Source: Monosporascus cannonballus
Taxonomy: Eukaryota; Ascomycota; Sordariomycetes; Xylariales
NCBI GenBank assembly: GCA_004154925.1
Contig: QJNS01000040.1
Location: 186,001-250,000, forward strand
Direction: 5' to 3'
Length of the DNA stretch: 64,000 nucleotides
Part shown: positions 46,734-58,819 of the stretch, one piece after another
Layout of the letters: each line of letters begins with the position of its first letter
Numbering within the stretch: position 1 is the first letter of the stretch
Program-made: the position numbers and the translations under genes
The notes under the pieces: model-generated
Databases searched by the model: none
What the model saw: the letters and a program-made list of their open reading frames with translations, nothing else
What the model was told of the DNA's origin: nothing

Positions 46734-48403
46734 GTCGCCTATGCGTAGGGCGATGGGAAATTTGTCGGTCTTTCATTTTGTACGTCGGTCATTTCACAGT
46801 CAATGTCGGATAAGCAAAGCTTTTCAACGCAACATGCGCGGCGTATGCTCACTCGCTTGTCATGATTTGTATATTCACATGCCCTGGTTACAATGTTCAA
46901 TCGTTAGATAATGGGTGGTTCCAAACCTTACTCGCAATTTGGTATATATTCCTATCCTACTTTATATCAGGTTTGCGTTGCGCTTAGGGTTTGCAATTAC
47001 CTATCCGTGAATATGTATTTATTACCCACCACAGCACGTGGTTCACCGTAGGTGGCGAACATTTTATATAGTGAAGTACTGATAAGTAATTGAAGATATT
47101 ATTACCTACCGTCACTTAACTTGGTTTTATTTTTTTAGAAAATCTGTTTGTAGGTAGCAATTAGTAAGCATTTAACGCGAAGTAACTAATCTTGAGTTGG
47201 AATATGCTAATTACGAGTATCGCTGGGAGAAGAATATCGCGTAGGTGCGTGGTCAGTTCAAAGCACCTTACTTTGCGTAGAAACTCTTGGCTATCGTCAA
47301 TATTTTAATAGTAGCCGCAAGCCTCATTAACTTAGTTTTGACTGCCTGATCAGCGCTAACACGCCTGAGAATTCGCCGGGCTCAAACATCTCACTCGTCG
47401 CGACTAACGGATTTTGGCTAAACCGATTAAGCCTGTTATATTAAAATAGCTTTGGCTGCTGGCTACTGGCTGCTGGCGTCATTTGGGAGTCATGTGTCTA
47501 CGTGGTTGTTAGATAATCTCTTAGGAAGTGCAGTTGAGTAGGGCATGTGCACACAAGATAAGGTGGTGCGGAGGGCTATTTTAACCGTCTCTGGCCATCA
47601 CCGCCAACCATTGCGATACGAACAGCCATATCCATCACCCAAAAGTTGCCCCTGAGCAAGTTTCATTGTTGTCAATAGACCTGAGATCACCTAAGCAGCT
47701 GCCGCTTCGACCGTAAGTGAGCCGCTGCCGTACCACTCAGGGGCCTTTTTGGCCACCCTGGCTATTGGTGCCAATTGCCAAAGCCAGAGACAATCGTGCA
47801 AAGATCTCCTAAGGTTTCCTTGTCCCCTTTTTTGAGCGGCTCACATCTCAGTTCCCTGCTTAGTGATACATAGCTGTCAAAGGGCCAAGCTTTCCGTGGA
47901 CTGCCACTAGGAGTGACTTTCAGCCCTCTGGGTGAGTCGGCAGAAGGGCTACCGCTGTGCACAGACGCGACTGGAGGGTACTCCAGTCATGCCACGTATA
48001 ATATGTGAGTCCTTCGGATAGCCCAGATGTATTGAATACAAGGGGGATTGGATAGAGCCGGGGGGTGGAAGAATACTAATCTCCCAGGACCGGACGGTCC
48101 GGGCGGAAAGTTAGTGCACGCCAACCCACTTTACTGCCCGGGATCGATCCCATGCCTTGCAGCAATTGTGGCTTAGCGGGAATATACAATGGTAAGCGGG
48201 TAACCATGATAGAAAGTGGAAACAAGTGTATACGGACAGGCGATAGTACGGTTTGCACTAACCACCCACCCACGCTACCCACCAGTACCCACGGATGATA
48301 TTTTCAATCATATAAAAGTAATAAAGGCCTGTAGATAATAATAGGCTGCTTTTATAATAGTTATATCTAGGTAACCGGAAGTATTAGGCTTTTATGGCGT
48401 ATT
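46734..48403. other. Intergenic DNA downstream of the ABA3-like gene
   Basis: Balanced composition, no convincing gene. Minus-strand frames at 47762-47962 and 48076-48282 have no recognisable features. The stretch 48255-48300 (repeated CCCACC/TACCCA) resembles the subterminal repeats of the hAT-like MITE at 39506 and, with 48585-48615, could be the two ends of a related element holding the 166-bp insertion. Confidence 0.45.
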
Positions 48404-48569
48404 TGCCAGATATAGGGGACATCAGTTGTGTTGTTGTATTCAGCTAAGTTGTAGGTGCTATCGCACGCGTACAACTCTCAGTAGCTTAGCCACGGAACAT
48501 ATATGAGTTGATCAGTATGGGACCTTTCCGTATATGGGGAGCGCTCCGCACCCCCCCAGCTAGCTGACA
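48404..48569 (+). mobile_element. 166-bp TIR element, copy 1
   Basis: Starts TGCCAG, ends CTGACA, flanked by perfect gtatt duplications (48399-48403 and 48570-48574). Same family as 58646-58809 and, inverted, 54616-54781 and 58257-about 58370. No coding capacity; non-autonomous. Confidence 0.88.
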
Positions 48570-48955
48570 GTATTACTTTAGGTTGTGGGTAGTGAATGGG
48601 TACCCATTGTAAACCCTAGGCGATAGATACAGCACATCGTGGCTCCGGCAATACTTCATATGGGTATCCGCCATGTAATCGCTTAGTTAGGCGTCAAGCC
48701 AGGGGTTTGTGGGCTTTTCTGGGAATTCCCTGCTAACCCCATCAGTGCATCCGGGGTACAGCACTCGATGAGCGGTGGGCTATGTGGGGGGCATGCTGAG
48801 CGGATGGGACTTGAGCCGGGCCGAGGGAATACTTTCTTTCCCAGGCACTTTGACCCATGGCCCGATAGCGCTCATACGAAGCTTCGAATACTCAGTGAAA
48901 ACCCATCGGAATCTTTTTAAATGCTAAAATACACGCGGTTTACCAGTACGTGCTT
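48570..48955. other. Right edge of the main gene island
   Basis: Balanced sequence with no gene seen; ends where composition drops sharply near 48,955. Confidence 0.45.
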
Positions 48956-51900
48956 TTAACTCATATATTATATTTATATTAACAATTAGTACAGTTAACA
49001 TTTATTTAAAGAGGTATAATAATAAACATATTAATAACTAATATAACTTCTAATTGATATCAAATTTTTTTAAAAAAACAATTAATAAACAAATAAATAA
49101 TTTTACTTACTGATAGCAGAATTGGAGTAACATAATTAGTACTCTGCAAGTGCTTATTTCCTTAGTACAACGACTGTATATATTAGTCAGCCAGATATAC
49201 GTTTATATACTAAATATAGAAAGTTTATCTATTAATTGAAACGTATAAATATCGTTAATAAAGTTTATTAAAATCTTTGCGCTTTACAAAAACTTGTATA
49301 ATTAATCAAATAAAATAAGATAACTAATATTTCTATACTTAATATTTAAAAGTGATTTGTTAATATTAATTAATAAATTCTTATTAAAATGATATAATCT
49401 ATGTATTGATAATATTTGGAAATAGTTTTAAAATTTGTTTAAAATACTTAAATTATTAATATAAATTTTTTATTACAAATATATAAATAAAGGGTTAAAT
49501 CGCATTCAAAAATATATATTAATTTAAAATATATGCGTTTAATATATCGAATTATATCGATTTTAATTAATATTTTTATAATTTGATATATTAATAAAAT
49601 ACAATACAATTTCGGACTCAGCAAAGCGATTTTATTGTTAAATATGTTATGAAATTGCCCTTATTAAACTTATTGTATAATAGCAAAAACGTCAATTTAA
49701 TACATTAATAAATCAATATTTGTTATAATAATAACAAGAAATAAATAAATTTATAACTAAAATTATAGGGCATATATTTATAACAGTAAAAATAATTGAA
49801 AGAAAATTAAATTTTAAATTAATATCTTATATACTTAAACAAATTAAACTTTTGTAAAAAAAAGTACCGATATAAGAAATTAAATTTAGGTCACTATAAA
49901 AAATATATATTATGAAGGTTTTCATATATATTTAATGAAAATGTTATAAATATATACATTAAGTTTCGACATAAACGTCTTAAAACAAATTAAAGTAATA
50001 AATTATATTGTGATAAAATAAACGAATTCTAAAGCAATACTATAACCGTTTAAAACAAATAACAATAATTATATATATTACTAATTTTTATACGATATTA
50101 AATTTTATTATAAAAATTTAAAATACAGTTATTAAAATATAAAGAATATGATATGTATTAATTAATGTATTCATTATTGAATGATAATAATTATAATTTT
50201 AAATTATTAAGTTAGAATGTAATAATACTTGTTTAAAATATTTCGAAGATAACCTTTGAGAATTGTTTATCGTTTATATTAAACCCTTTTATTTAATAAA
50301 TGTAAAATAAAGCTTAAAACGAAAGAATACTAAATATAAATATTTAAATTAAGATGATAATATATAAAAGCGTAGTAAACCGGGTACTGAACATATTTAT
50401 GTTAATGTTGTTATATATTTATAAACTAGATTTTTAAAAACTCTGAGTTTTCGTAAATTTTTAACAATTTGTACAAAAAACAATAAAATTCTCCAGTAAA
50501 TTTTTAAATCAATTAATATATAATCGGAATATATCTAGAAAAAGTAATGGCTTAAATAATTAAATAAAACTTTGTTTTAACGTAAAAGATTCTTTGTATT
50601 ATTGAAAACTTATAAAATGAAATGAGAAAATATATAAAAAATAAGTTTATTTTAATAAGGAGCTATAAAAAATATATTATTTTAAATCCTTAACGATAGA
50701 AAAATATTATATTTATATAATTACCCTTAATATTTACTTTAAGGATTTATCTTCAAGATTTAATTTTAAGGCTTATTCTCAAAGTTTACCGCGCAAAGCT
50801 TAAGTTATTAACTCTGCTAAACTAGCCAGCGAGAATAAAGTTTATTATAACCGAAGCTTGTTAATACCTACGTATTAATCAGCTTTAAAATAAGTCATTA
50901 TAGAACTAAGCTAATATTTAGCAGAATCGTAAAAGTTACAAATCAAATATCGAATTCAACAGTATTACAAATCATATGTATTATATAAATTATACTGTAA
51001 AATAAATCTTTTCTAATTATTTTAATACTAAAGATATAGCGTACATTAAATTAATTTTATATATTAATTCGTTAAAATCATTTTAAAGGGTTTACTTAAA
51101 ATTTAATATTTTTCCGTTAATTCTGTAACATAATAGAGCAAAAATAAAAATGTTAAATAATAATACAAGAAATATATACATTTAAAATAAGTGTATAATA
51201 ATATATATATTTAATTAATCTATTACTGAAGATATTGATTTAGTAATATTTTATAATATATGTTTTTAAAATATTTAGATTTTAATATAATTAGTTCATT
51301 GTAAATTTATATAATATAAATATAATTCAAGTGTTTTACGATAATTGCATATTAGGATAAGAATAAATTAGAAAATAAAAAGATCAACGAGTTGTATATT
51401 AAAAACATCTTGAATTAAATTCAAAAGTTAGTATTAATTTTATATATTTTAAAAAGACAATCTAAAAATATACATATTTAATATTCGTGACCAATAAGTA
51501 TTTTTGACATATTTAAAATATTCGTTTAAAGGATGAAAAAGAAATTATATTACAAATAATTGTTTTTAAGATCTAATTATAACTTTAACTATTTTATTGT
51601 AAATATACCAACCAAATTATATAAAAGTATGATAAAAACAATCTATAATTCGAAATAATATCAAACTACTCTTTTTTTGGATTATATATATAGTATACTA
51701 ACGATATATTCATATGAGTTAGAATTTAATTATCTATTTGAAATATTTAATATATAAAATTATTATTATAAATTTAAATACAAAAGGATATTAAACTTGT
51801 TTAATAATATAAAAATTTAAAATTTATACTTTAAAGATATTTATAATAAAGCAACAAGAATATTTCAAAATTAAATTTAGAAATTTAAATCTGTTATTTT

Positions 51901-54615
51901 ATAAATATTTAAGAAGTTTCAATTTTTAACAAACTAAATTATTATTGTCTAAATTGTATACTTTGTCGAAAAAACATTTATTCTAAAACTATTAAAACCA
52001 TTGTAAAAAAGCTTTATTATTAGCGAAAATATGTTATAACGTATTTAGTAACAATTATTTATATTCAACTAAATTACAATATATATGTATATATGTATAT
52101 ATTAACATTAAAATAATTTATTTTAATTGTTATTTAAAATTAAAATTTGAAAGTTTAATAATATTTATTTTAAAACTCTATTAAAATTGAAAATATCTTT
52201 ATTTCTAAATATTTAACATTTTTATATTAGTATTATATTTCATGTATTTTTGTACTCTGAATTAGTAGTTTTAAAGGTTATTTCAATTTTTATTATCATT
52301 ATAACTCTATTAATAAAAATAAAAGTACATTTATACCTTTATTATATTATTTAATACAAAATAATGTAACGAACCTGTTATACATCCATCTGAAGGTATG
52401 AACAGTATCTGAAATAAGGTCTTGATTTGCAGATAATAATAAAGCGAGGAATAATTTAATAGTCTGTTTCTTAAATAGATTTGCAGACTTTTTCTTTAAT
52501 TAAAAATCGTTGCCTTTGATTAAAGGCTTAGATTAATTGTTAAGGAGCGAAAAATTAAGTAGGTGCTATTTATATAAGAAACTCGTTTTATTATATATAT
52601 TTCAATTTCTAAAGTGAGTGTGTCGTGGATCTATGTGATTTATGTAATCTAGTCTAGATCACTTAGATTATCTAGATCACTTAAAAGGGCTAAGAGTCTT
52701 TGGCCGGAGTTTAGCCGTTACGTACCCGCGCTAGGCTTTAAAGAGAGTTTTCTTGAGCCGAGAACCCCTGTTCTCGTAACAAATAACTATAAAAAACTAA
52801 AAGACTTTGCGATTAGTAATTTATTTATTATATATTTTATATTTGAACTATAATTTTCAAAATAATTATAAATTATGAAAGGTTACTTTTTACTAAAAGT
52901 AAATAACTTATTTTATTAATACGCTTAATAACTAGAGCGCAAAATATAAAAGCTTAAATATTTTTATGATTTCAATTATACATTATTTTAATTAAAGAAA
53001 AATTAATTTATTACCATAGAAAAAGAACCTTAAATTGCAAAACGATATATATAAACGTAATTTATATTTATTTCTCTTAACTTCTAAAAAGTTAAACATA
53101 TAACTAGTTAAAATACGCGCTATTAAAAAATTAAAAACGACTTTATTTAAAAGCTTATAAAAATATATAATCTGAATGGATTATTAATTGGTCTTTCAAG
53201 AAAGGTTGATAAGGTTAAATATATATATAATAATATATCTATTTACCTGAATTTAAAAGATGTTTTAAAGGTTAATCGTCGTTATAATTTAATTATTTTG
53301 AAATATACGCAATTAAATATTATAAATCTTTTCTTTCTTTAAACATTTAGTAGAATATATAAATATAAAAACTTTCAAAATGTTTATATCGTTATAAGAT
53401 CTTATTAAATTAAACAAATCTTTACATAATTTTAAAAATTGTCGTTGCCATAATAGAAACGATTAATTAATATATTGAAAACTTTGATATTTTAGTTGAT
53501 AATATAAACTTGATCATCTTTTCTTTTAAATCTTTTTCCTTTTATATTAACGATATTATTATTACGTATAGCAAAGAAGAGTAATATTTTGTAACTTAAA
53601 GGAGTTAATAAATTTAAAGAAATTTATAACAAGAAAATAATGTACTAATCTATTCATATCGAAATAAATAAAGATTGTGTAAAACAAAAGCTTGAATTAT
53701 TTAATTTATGTTTAAAAACGTTTATATAAAGCTTATATATGTCGATAAGTATTCTTAAATTATTAAATAACTTGATTTTGTAAATATTTTTAAAGCAATA
53801 AGGTTTCTTGTATATCTAACAGTTACTATTTAATTGGCTATACTTAATCGCTCAGTTCGATTAAAGCGATTTAATTTTAATTGAAATATTATACACTATG
53901 AAATAGTTAATCAAATTATTTTATGCTAAAGTAAAATTAAAATGCAAGCTTAATAATTCGAGAATACAGATTTAATAACCGTATAAAACATTATTTCTTT
54001 TACAAATCATGTGATGAATTGAATATCTTCTTAAAATATATATTATAAAACTGGTTTACAACCAATTAAATAAGGAAATATAAGTAAAATATATTAGATA
54101 TTTTTATAATATACACAGAATTAGTACTTTTTACCTAGCATATTAAATAACAACATTCTTCTTTTCAATTAATTATAAAATAAAAATGAACTAAACTTTT
54201 AAAACTTTAAATATGTTATACTACAATTTATAAATTATACAGTTGATTAGTACAACTTTATCATATGATGAGTAAATTTTCTATATATAAATATAAATTA
54301 TTTTTATTTATAACAAAATAAGAAAAAGGCAATTAAATAACTGTTATATTTCTAAATAATAGATCAATAAATTAATTATATAGAACTTCAAAATAAAGGT
54401 TGTGTGGCATATTTTTTATAGAGATTTATTAAAATTACTAAATATTATAAATATTTTGAAATTACGAAAAAAGGATTCCCGGATAAATTTAAATAAGAAA
54501 TTCATCATTTAGAAAAGTTTAATTGTTTAAAGAAAGAAAGTAAATGATTATAACTTTAAATAATACTAAAAAGTAACAAATAACTTTTTAAATATATTAA
54601 GACGTTAAGAGAGTA
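48956..54615. other. AT-rich desert between the ABA3-like gene and P450-3
   Basis: About 5.7 kb of very AT-rich DNA with no reading frame of note. Apart from the solo LTR at 52365-52781 I cannot assign it; a slightly less AT-rich patch lies at 50760-50940. Probably decayed repeats. Confidence 0.6.
52365..52781 (+). mobile_element. Solo LTR with intact target duplication
   Basis: 417 bp beginning TGTAACGAAC and ending TCTCGTAACA, flanked by perfect aataa duplications (52360-52364 and 52782-52786). A TATA-like tatttatataag at about 52569-52580 and a palindromic cluster of tctagatca-type units (52629-52683) lie inside. The right half is GC-balanced, unlike the DNA around it. Not the B family; a different LTR element whose body is absent from the window. 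Confidence 0.82.
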
Positions 54616-54781
54616 TATTAATTAACTATGTGTACGTTAGTGTACCAAATATTGAAAGGTTATTAATTGATCGGAATATATATATATACCGTTATTAAGG
54701 TACACAAAAGTCGTACGCGTTGCGAGAGCGTACGCAATTAGCTGAATAGAACAATGCAACTGATGTCTCTTATATCTGACA
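54616..54781 (-). mobile_element. 166-bp TIR element, copy 2, left of P450-3
   Basis: Exactly 166 bp when aligned, inverted, with 48404-48569 and 58646-58809. Its right end reads tatatctgaca. The left end has lost the TG (tatta), with AT-biased changes on the side facing the AT desert. No clear duplication. Confidence 0.8.
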
Positions 54782-54785
54782 GTAC

Positions 54786-54872
54786 CCAGTACCGCTCCAC
54801 CGTGGGGCAAAAGACTGGCGGATGGTCGCAATCGTAGAAATGATTCTGGGTGCGACTGCGGTGTTTCTGGCG
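54786..54872 (+). repeat. Diverged fragment of the 124-132-bp short element
   Basis: Shares with the 34913 copy the run from accgct through ggggcaaaag, tggtcgcaat and attctgg, with a 1-bp deletion and scattered substitutions. The hydrophobic frame is partly kept (MVAIVEMILGATAVFL). The outer ends are not recognisable. It abuts the 166-bp element. Confidence 0.5.
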
Positions 54873-55727
54873 CATCCGACGTTCCGGTGCGAATGCCGAT
54901 GTCTTAGTGCTGTTTTCTTTGACAACGGGGCCCACCACATCTCGGGCAATTCCTATTATGGGTCAGCCCAAATCAATTTACCTATGACAACTGCAGGATC
55001 GAGATGCTGCTCAGACATTCTCCCTGTCGAACACTGACTAGGGCTTCCTTACAATACAATGGAAAGGTAACTCGGTCTACCTAGCAGCAATTCCCCGGCC
55101 TATCCTTGAAACGTCATTGGCATACCCCTAATCTCAACGTCGCCAGTGGGGGGTTTTCCAGCGTCCTACCCCCACCGTGCCCATTCTGCCGTTGTAATTC
55201 AAGGTTTCACTTCAGTACAACTTCCTTATCGGCGTTGCAGAACGTCCCACGTCGCGATAGTCCTGCAGTGTATCAGGCCGGGCTATAGACTTACATGGGT
55301 GGTGCGAGATATCACCCGTGGAGTTGCATTTGCATAGCGTTACTAGGATTCAGTGTCTATAGTTCTCTGCAGGGCTCTGTCATGGGGCACCGGATGCTGA
55401 TTCTCTTCCCTAGATAGTACCTGTTCAAACTGAGGTGGGCTTATTGCCTACCGACGCACGCATACATGACTATTCACCTTGTTGAGTTTGCTCAGGGTTT
55501 CGTGTTCCCTGTACATCGTTGTCGACGCTGTTCGTCTCGGCTTCCCCCGTCCGCATCCGAGCAACTCAAATAAACCAGCTGCACAAAGAGACCGATCTAT
55601 ATTTACAACAGGAAGACTATGAAAACTTAAATTCTTCAGACACAACCTTAAGAGGCTATATCGTCTCGTGTCGAACTCCCGTTTTTAGTTCTAGCACGGC
55701 TACTTTATCGCCTATCTTACGCTCAAG
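54873..55727. promoter_or_regulatory. 5' region of P450-3
   Basis: Balanced non-coding DNA between the short elements and the P450-3 start. Small frames on both strands look random. It must carry the P450-3 promoter; no specific site identified. Confidence 0.4.
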
Positions 55728-57826
55728 ATGAATCAGTCAACATTTGTCTTCCTGGTCCTGTTCATCATTGGTGTCCTGCTCCGCCCTTTTTACAATGTCT
55801 TCTTGCACCCACTCCGCAATTACCCTGGCCCGTTCCTGTGCAGAGCCACCTTTCTGAAGTGGATGCTGGTGCAGTGTCAAGGCGAGTCAAACAACTACCT
55901 ACAAGCTATGCACAGGAAGTATGGGCACGTCGTTAGAATCGAGCCGAATGTGTTGAGCTTCATCGACGGCCAGGCGTGGCCGGATATCTACGGGCACAAG
56001 ACTGGCCACAGAACTGGATCAGCCGCTGGTGAAATGGCCAGAGGAAACCTACCCAAGTCGTCATACGGAGTCCGAACCAATGCCAATGGCTACGCTGATA
56101 TTGTGGGCTCCAACAAAGAAAGCATTTAAAGCCTGTTAAGTCACTGACTATTGTTACAGATCAATGCTCCCACCGAGGCTGATCATAGACGCATGCGCAG
56201 GTTGATGAACCATATGTTTTCTGCATCGGCCATAGCTGGCCAGCTTCCGATCATCCGGAAGTACGTTGACATATTAATCGCCAGACTCCATGCCAGAGCT
56301 GCTCTAGGTGAGCAAGTGGACATCGTCATGTGGTACAAGTATGTTCACACCCAACCCACAGTCCCCCTCCAAAACAAAAAAAAGGAAAGAAAAAAGTAAA
56401 AGTTCATGATCACGTTCACATGCTTGGATGCCTATGGGGGCAAGTTCTGACGACCTCACCTTACAGCTACACCACCTTTGATATACTCGGCCAATTAGCA
56501 TTTGGTCAAGATTTCGGTTGCTTGCAAGACGGGGAATTCCATGTGAGTGGTCGCCACCCAACATCTTTTAGCACTGATTAACCATTTCTCCAAAACATAG
56601 CCTTGGGTGTCCAACATCTTTGGATCTCTGAAAGACAGCTTTCTCGAACGCACCTTGGATCGATTCCCTTGGCCACTTAACAAGATCATCTATTATCTCT
56701 GGGTTCCCAGAAACCTGACCATGGCTAGAAAAAATGAGTTTGATTTTGCGACAATTAGAGCCAAAGATAGAATAGCCCGGGGCATCACCATGGAAAAGCA
56801 TGATTTCATGAGCTACATGTTGAAGTACAACGACGAGAAGGGGTATGTCAAGAAATCTACTTCACAGGAAACTTGCACATTCGACCTGCTAAGGTAATTC
56901 TTCTCTAGGATGTCCGAAGGTGAGCTTATAAGTAATTCCAGTGTCCTCATTATCGCTGGAAGCGAAACCAGTAAGCTGAGCCTCTTAAAACCCATCATCG
57001 AATTCGAAAAGATGACACTCCACAGCCGCCATTTACCTCTCGGGGATCACATATCATCTGATGTTGAACCCAAGGGTGATGAAGAAACTGACGCATCTGG
57101 TTCGTTCCACATTCACCAGAGAGGATGACATCACCCCAAATCCGGTTACCGAACTCGAGTATCTGACGGCCGTTTTAAAAGAAGGGGGCCGTACCTACCC
57201 TCCAGTGCCTTCCGGTGTGTGTTCATTATTAAAGCCCTCTCCTACATCTCAACCAACTCCATATACAGACCTCAGAATGTCGGTCAACTAACTAGGTAAC
57301 CCGCATCGTAGGTCTTCCCAGGCAAGCCACTGAAGGCGGTTCGTCCATCGTTGGCCAAGTCGTCCCCGAGGGCACAGTGGTCTACGTGCACCCCATGTCA
57401 ATCAACCTGTCTCCCAATAACTTCGCAGACCCCCTGGAGTTCGTTCCAGAGAGATGGCTCAAGGACCCGCCGGCAAAGTATGCCAACGACAACCTCGAGG
57501 CCACGCAGCCATTTAGCGTAGGCCCCAAATCCTGCATTGGCCGAAAGTAAGTTGCTCATCGCACCTTCTATCACTGGATTCGCCTTGTCAACCCTCTTCG
57601 GGCTCCGGCTTCATTCTATTTATCCCCTCGGGAATCTTGAGACGCTAAGTGGGTGAATAGTCTTGCTATGGCCGAGATGCGTCTCATCTTAGCCCGGATG
57701 GTTTGGAATTTTGACCTGGAGCTATGCGACGAGAGTCGGGGCTGGAAGGAGTCGCAGTTGGTCTTCAACGTGTGGGAGAAGAAACCGTTGAAGGTCAAAG
57801 TCACATCTCGGTGGGGAGCCGGATAG
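55728..57826 (+). CDS. Cytochrome P450 monooxygenase (P450-3), eight exons
   Basis: Exons: 55728-56102, 56160-56338, 56467-56542, 56601-56842, 56909-56970, 57026-57214, 57312-57546, 57661-57826. Seven introns of 55-128 bp, all GT-AG, keep one frame and give 507 aa. N-terminal membrane anchor (residues 4-25) then HPLRNYPGPF hinge. Motifs: WYNYTTFDILGQLAF after the exon 2-3 join, I-helix AGSETT (307-312), ExxR as EGGR (364-367), PERW, haem loop FSVGPKSCIG (442-451) with Cys449. The usually invariant Arg of the haem loop is Lys447. Closest in the window to P450-1, from which it differs greatly in intron number. The short island is bracketed by 166-bp elements. Role in the ABA pathway is inferred from paralogy and proximity; it could also serve another pathway. 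No stops, so probably expressed. Confidence 0.92.
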
Positions 57827-58256
57827 AAGGGAAAGTCTTGGGACGGCACAGCTGTCTTGAGAGAGACCCGGCGGTTGCAGTAATTGTTCGAGTCAGCATA
57901 TCCTGAATCCTTCATAGTATTGGGCAGAGTCGTCGGGGCCAGGTCTTGTTGCTAGAAGTCTGCGCAAAGTGGCTATCTTGAAGGCGAATGGCTTGGAGAC
58001 TACCACGTAGAAGTGTACCCGACTGCATTGTAAATTGTTGGTAAAACGGGGTTGTTGTTAAAGAAGGGGATTTCTAATTCTGGAAGTAGATGCACCCCCG
58101 CTATGCGTTTAAAGTTGTTCTGCTACCAGAGTTAATTTTTTTATGATGCAGGAAACAAGGTTGTCGTGCTCAGAGAGCAGAAACGTAATAAGGGTAATAT
58201 CCACAAAAGAACGTAGGAACCCGAAGCGGCTCAAGTCACGTAACTAGACCACCACC
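57827..58256. other. 3' flank of P450-3
   Basis: Balanced non-coding DNA with no gene seen; runs into the partial 166-bp element. Confidence 0.5.
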
Positions 58257-58370
58257 TGCCAGCTAGCCGGATGTGCGTGAGTACACCAAATACGGAAAGG
58301 CTACCCATTAATCGGAAGATATATATACCAATTTTACGTTATATAAAAATTGTACGAGCTACAGAAATAC
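58257..58370 (-). mobile_element. 166-bp TIR element, copy 3, truncated
   Basis: Starts TGCCAGCTAGCCGG and matches the inverted family for about 110 bp (accaaatacggaaagg block), then fades into AT-rich DNA. Same orientation as the copy at 54616, so the two form direct repeats on either side of P450-3. Confidence 0.7.
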
Positions 58371-58554
58371 ATATCATTAATTAAATATAATAACGTAATT
58401 AATGATATTTATATTTAAGAATTTGATATTTTATATTTTAAATAATAATTAATTAATTAATATTAAAACGATTTAAATTATATATTTATTACAAATACTA
58501 ATATTATTAAAGATATTTAGTAAAAGTTTTATTATTAATATTTATGGCTATTTA
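58371..58554. other. AT-rich spacer
   Basis: Composition of the RIP-mutated blocks; nothing recognised. Confidence 0.5.
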
Positions 58555-58645
58555 TGTAACGGCTAACCAGTTCAACTAACTATTACATCTTAGTCGTACA
58601 GATTTATGTCAGCAGGAATATTATGAGAATCTAAGTAATAGATAT
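58555..58645 (-). repeat. B-family LTR fragment
   Basis: Reverse complement of the last 91 bp of a B-family LTR (tgtaacggct...). The rest of the LTR is missing where the next element begins. Confidence 0.7.
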
Positions 58646-58809
58646 TGTCAGATATAGGGGATATCAGTTGTGTTGTTGTATTCAGCTAATTGCGTGCGTT
58701 CTTGTAACGCGTACCACTTTTATGTAGCTTAATAACGGAGTATATATGTTCCGATCAGAAGGTGACCTTTCCGTATTTGATGTGCTATAGTACGCCTGGC
58801 TAATTAACA
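58646..58809 (+). mobile_element. 166-bp TIR element, copy 4
   Basis: Starts TGTCAGATATAGGGG and ends TTAACA; nearly identical over its first 50 bp to the 48404 copy. Flanks (gatat and taccc) do not match, so one side has rearranged. Confidence 0.8.
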
Positions 58810-58819
58810 TACCCCTTTA

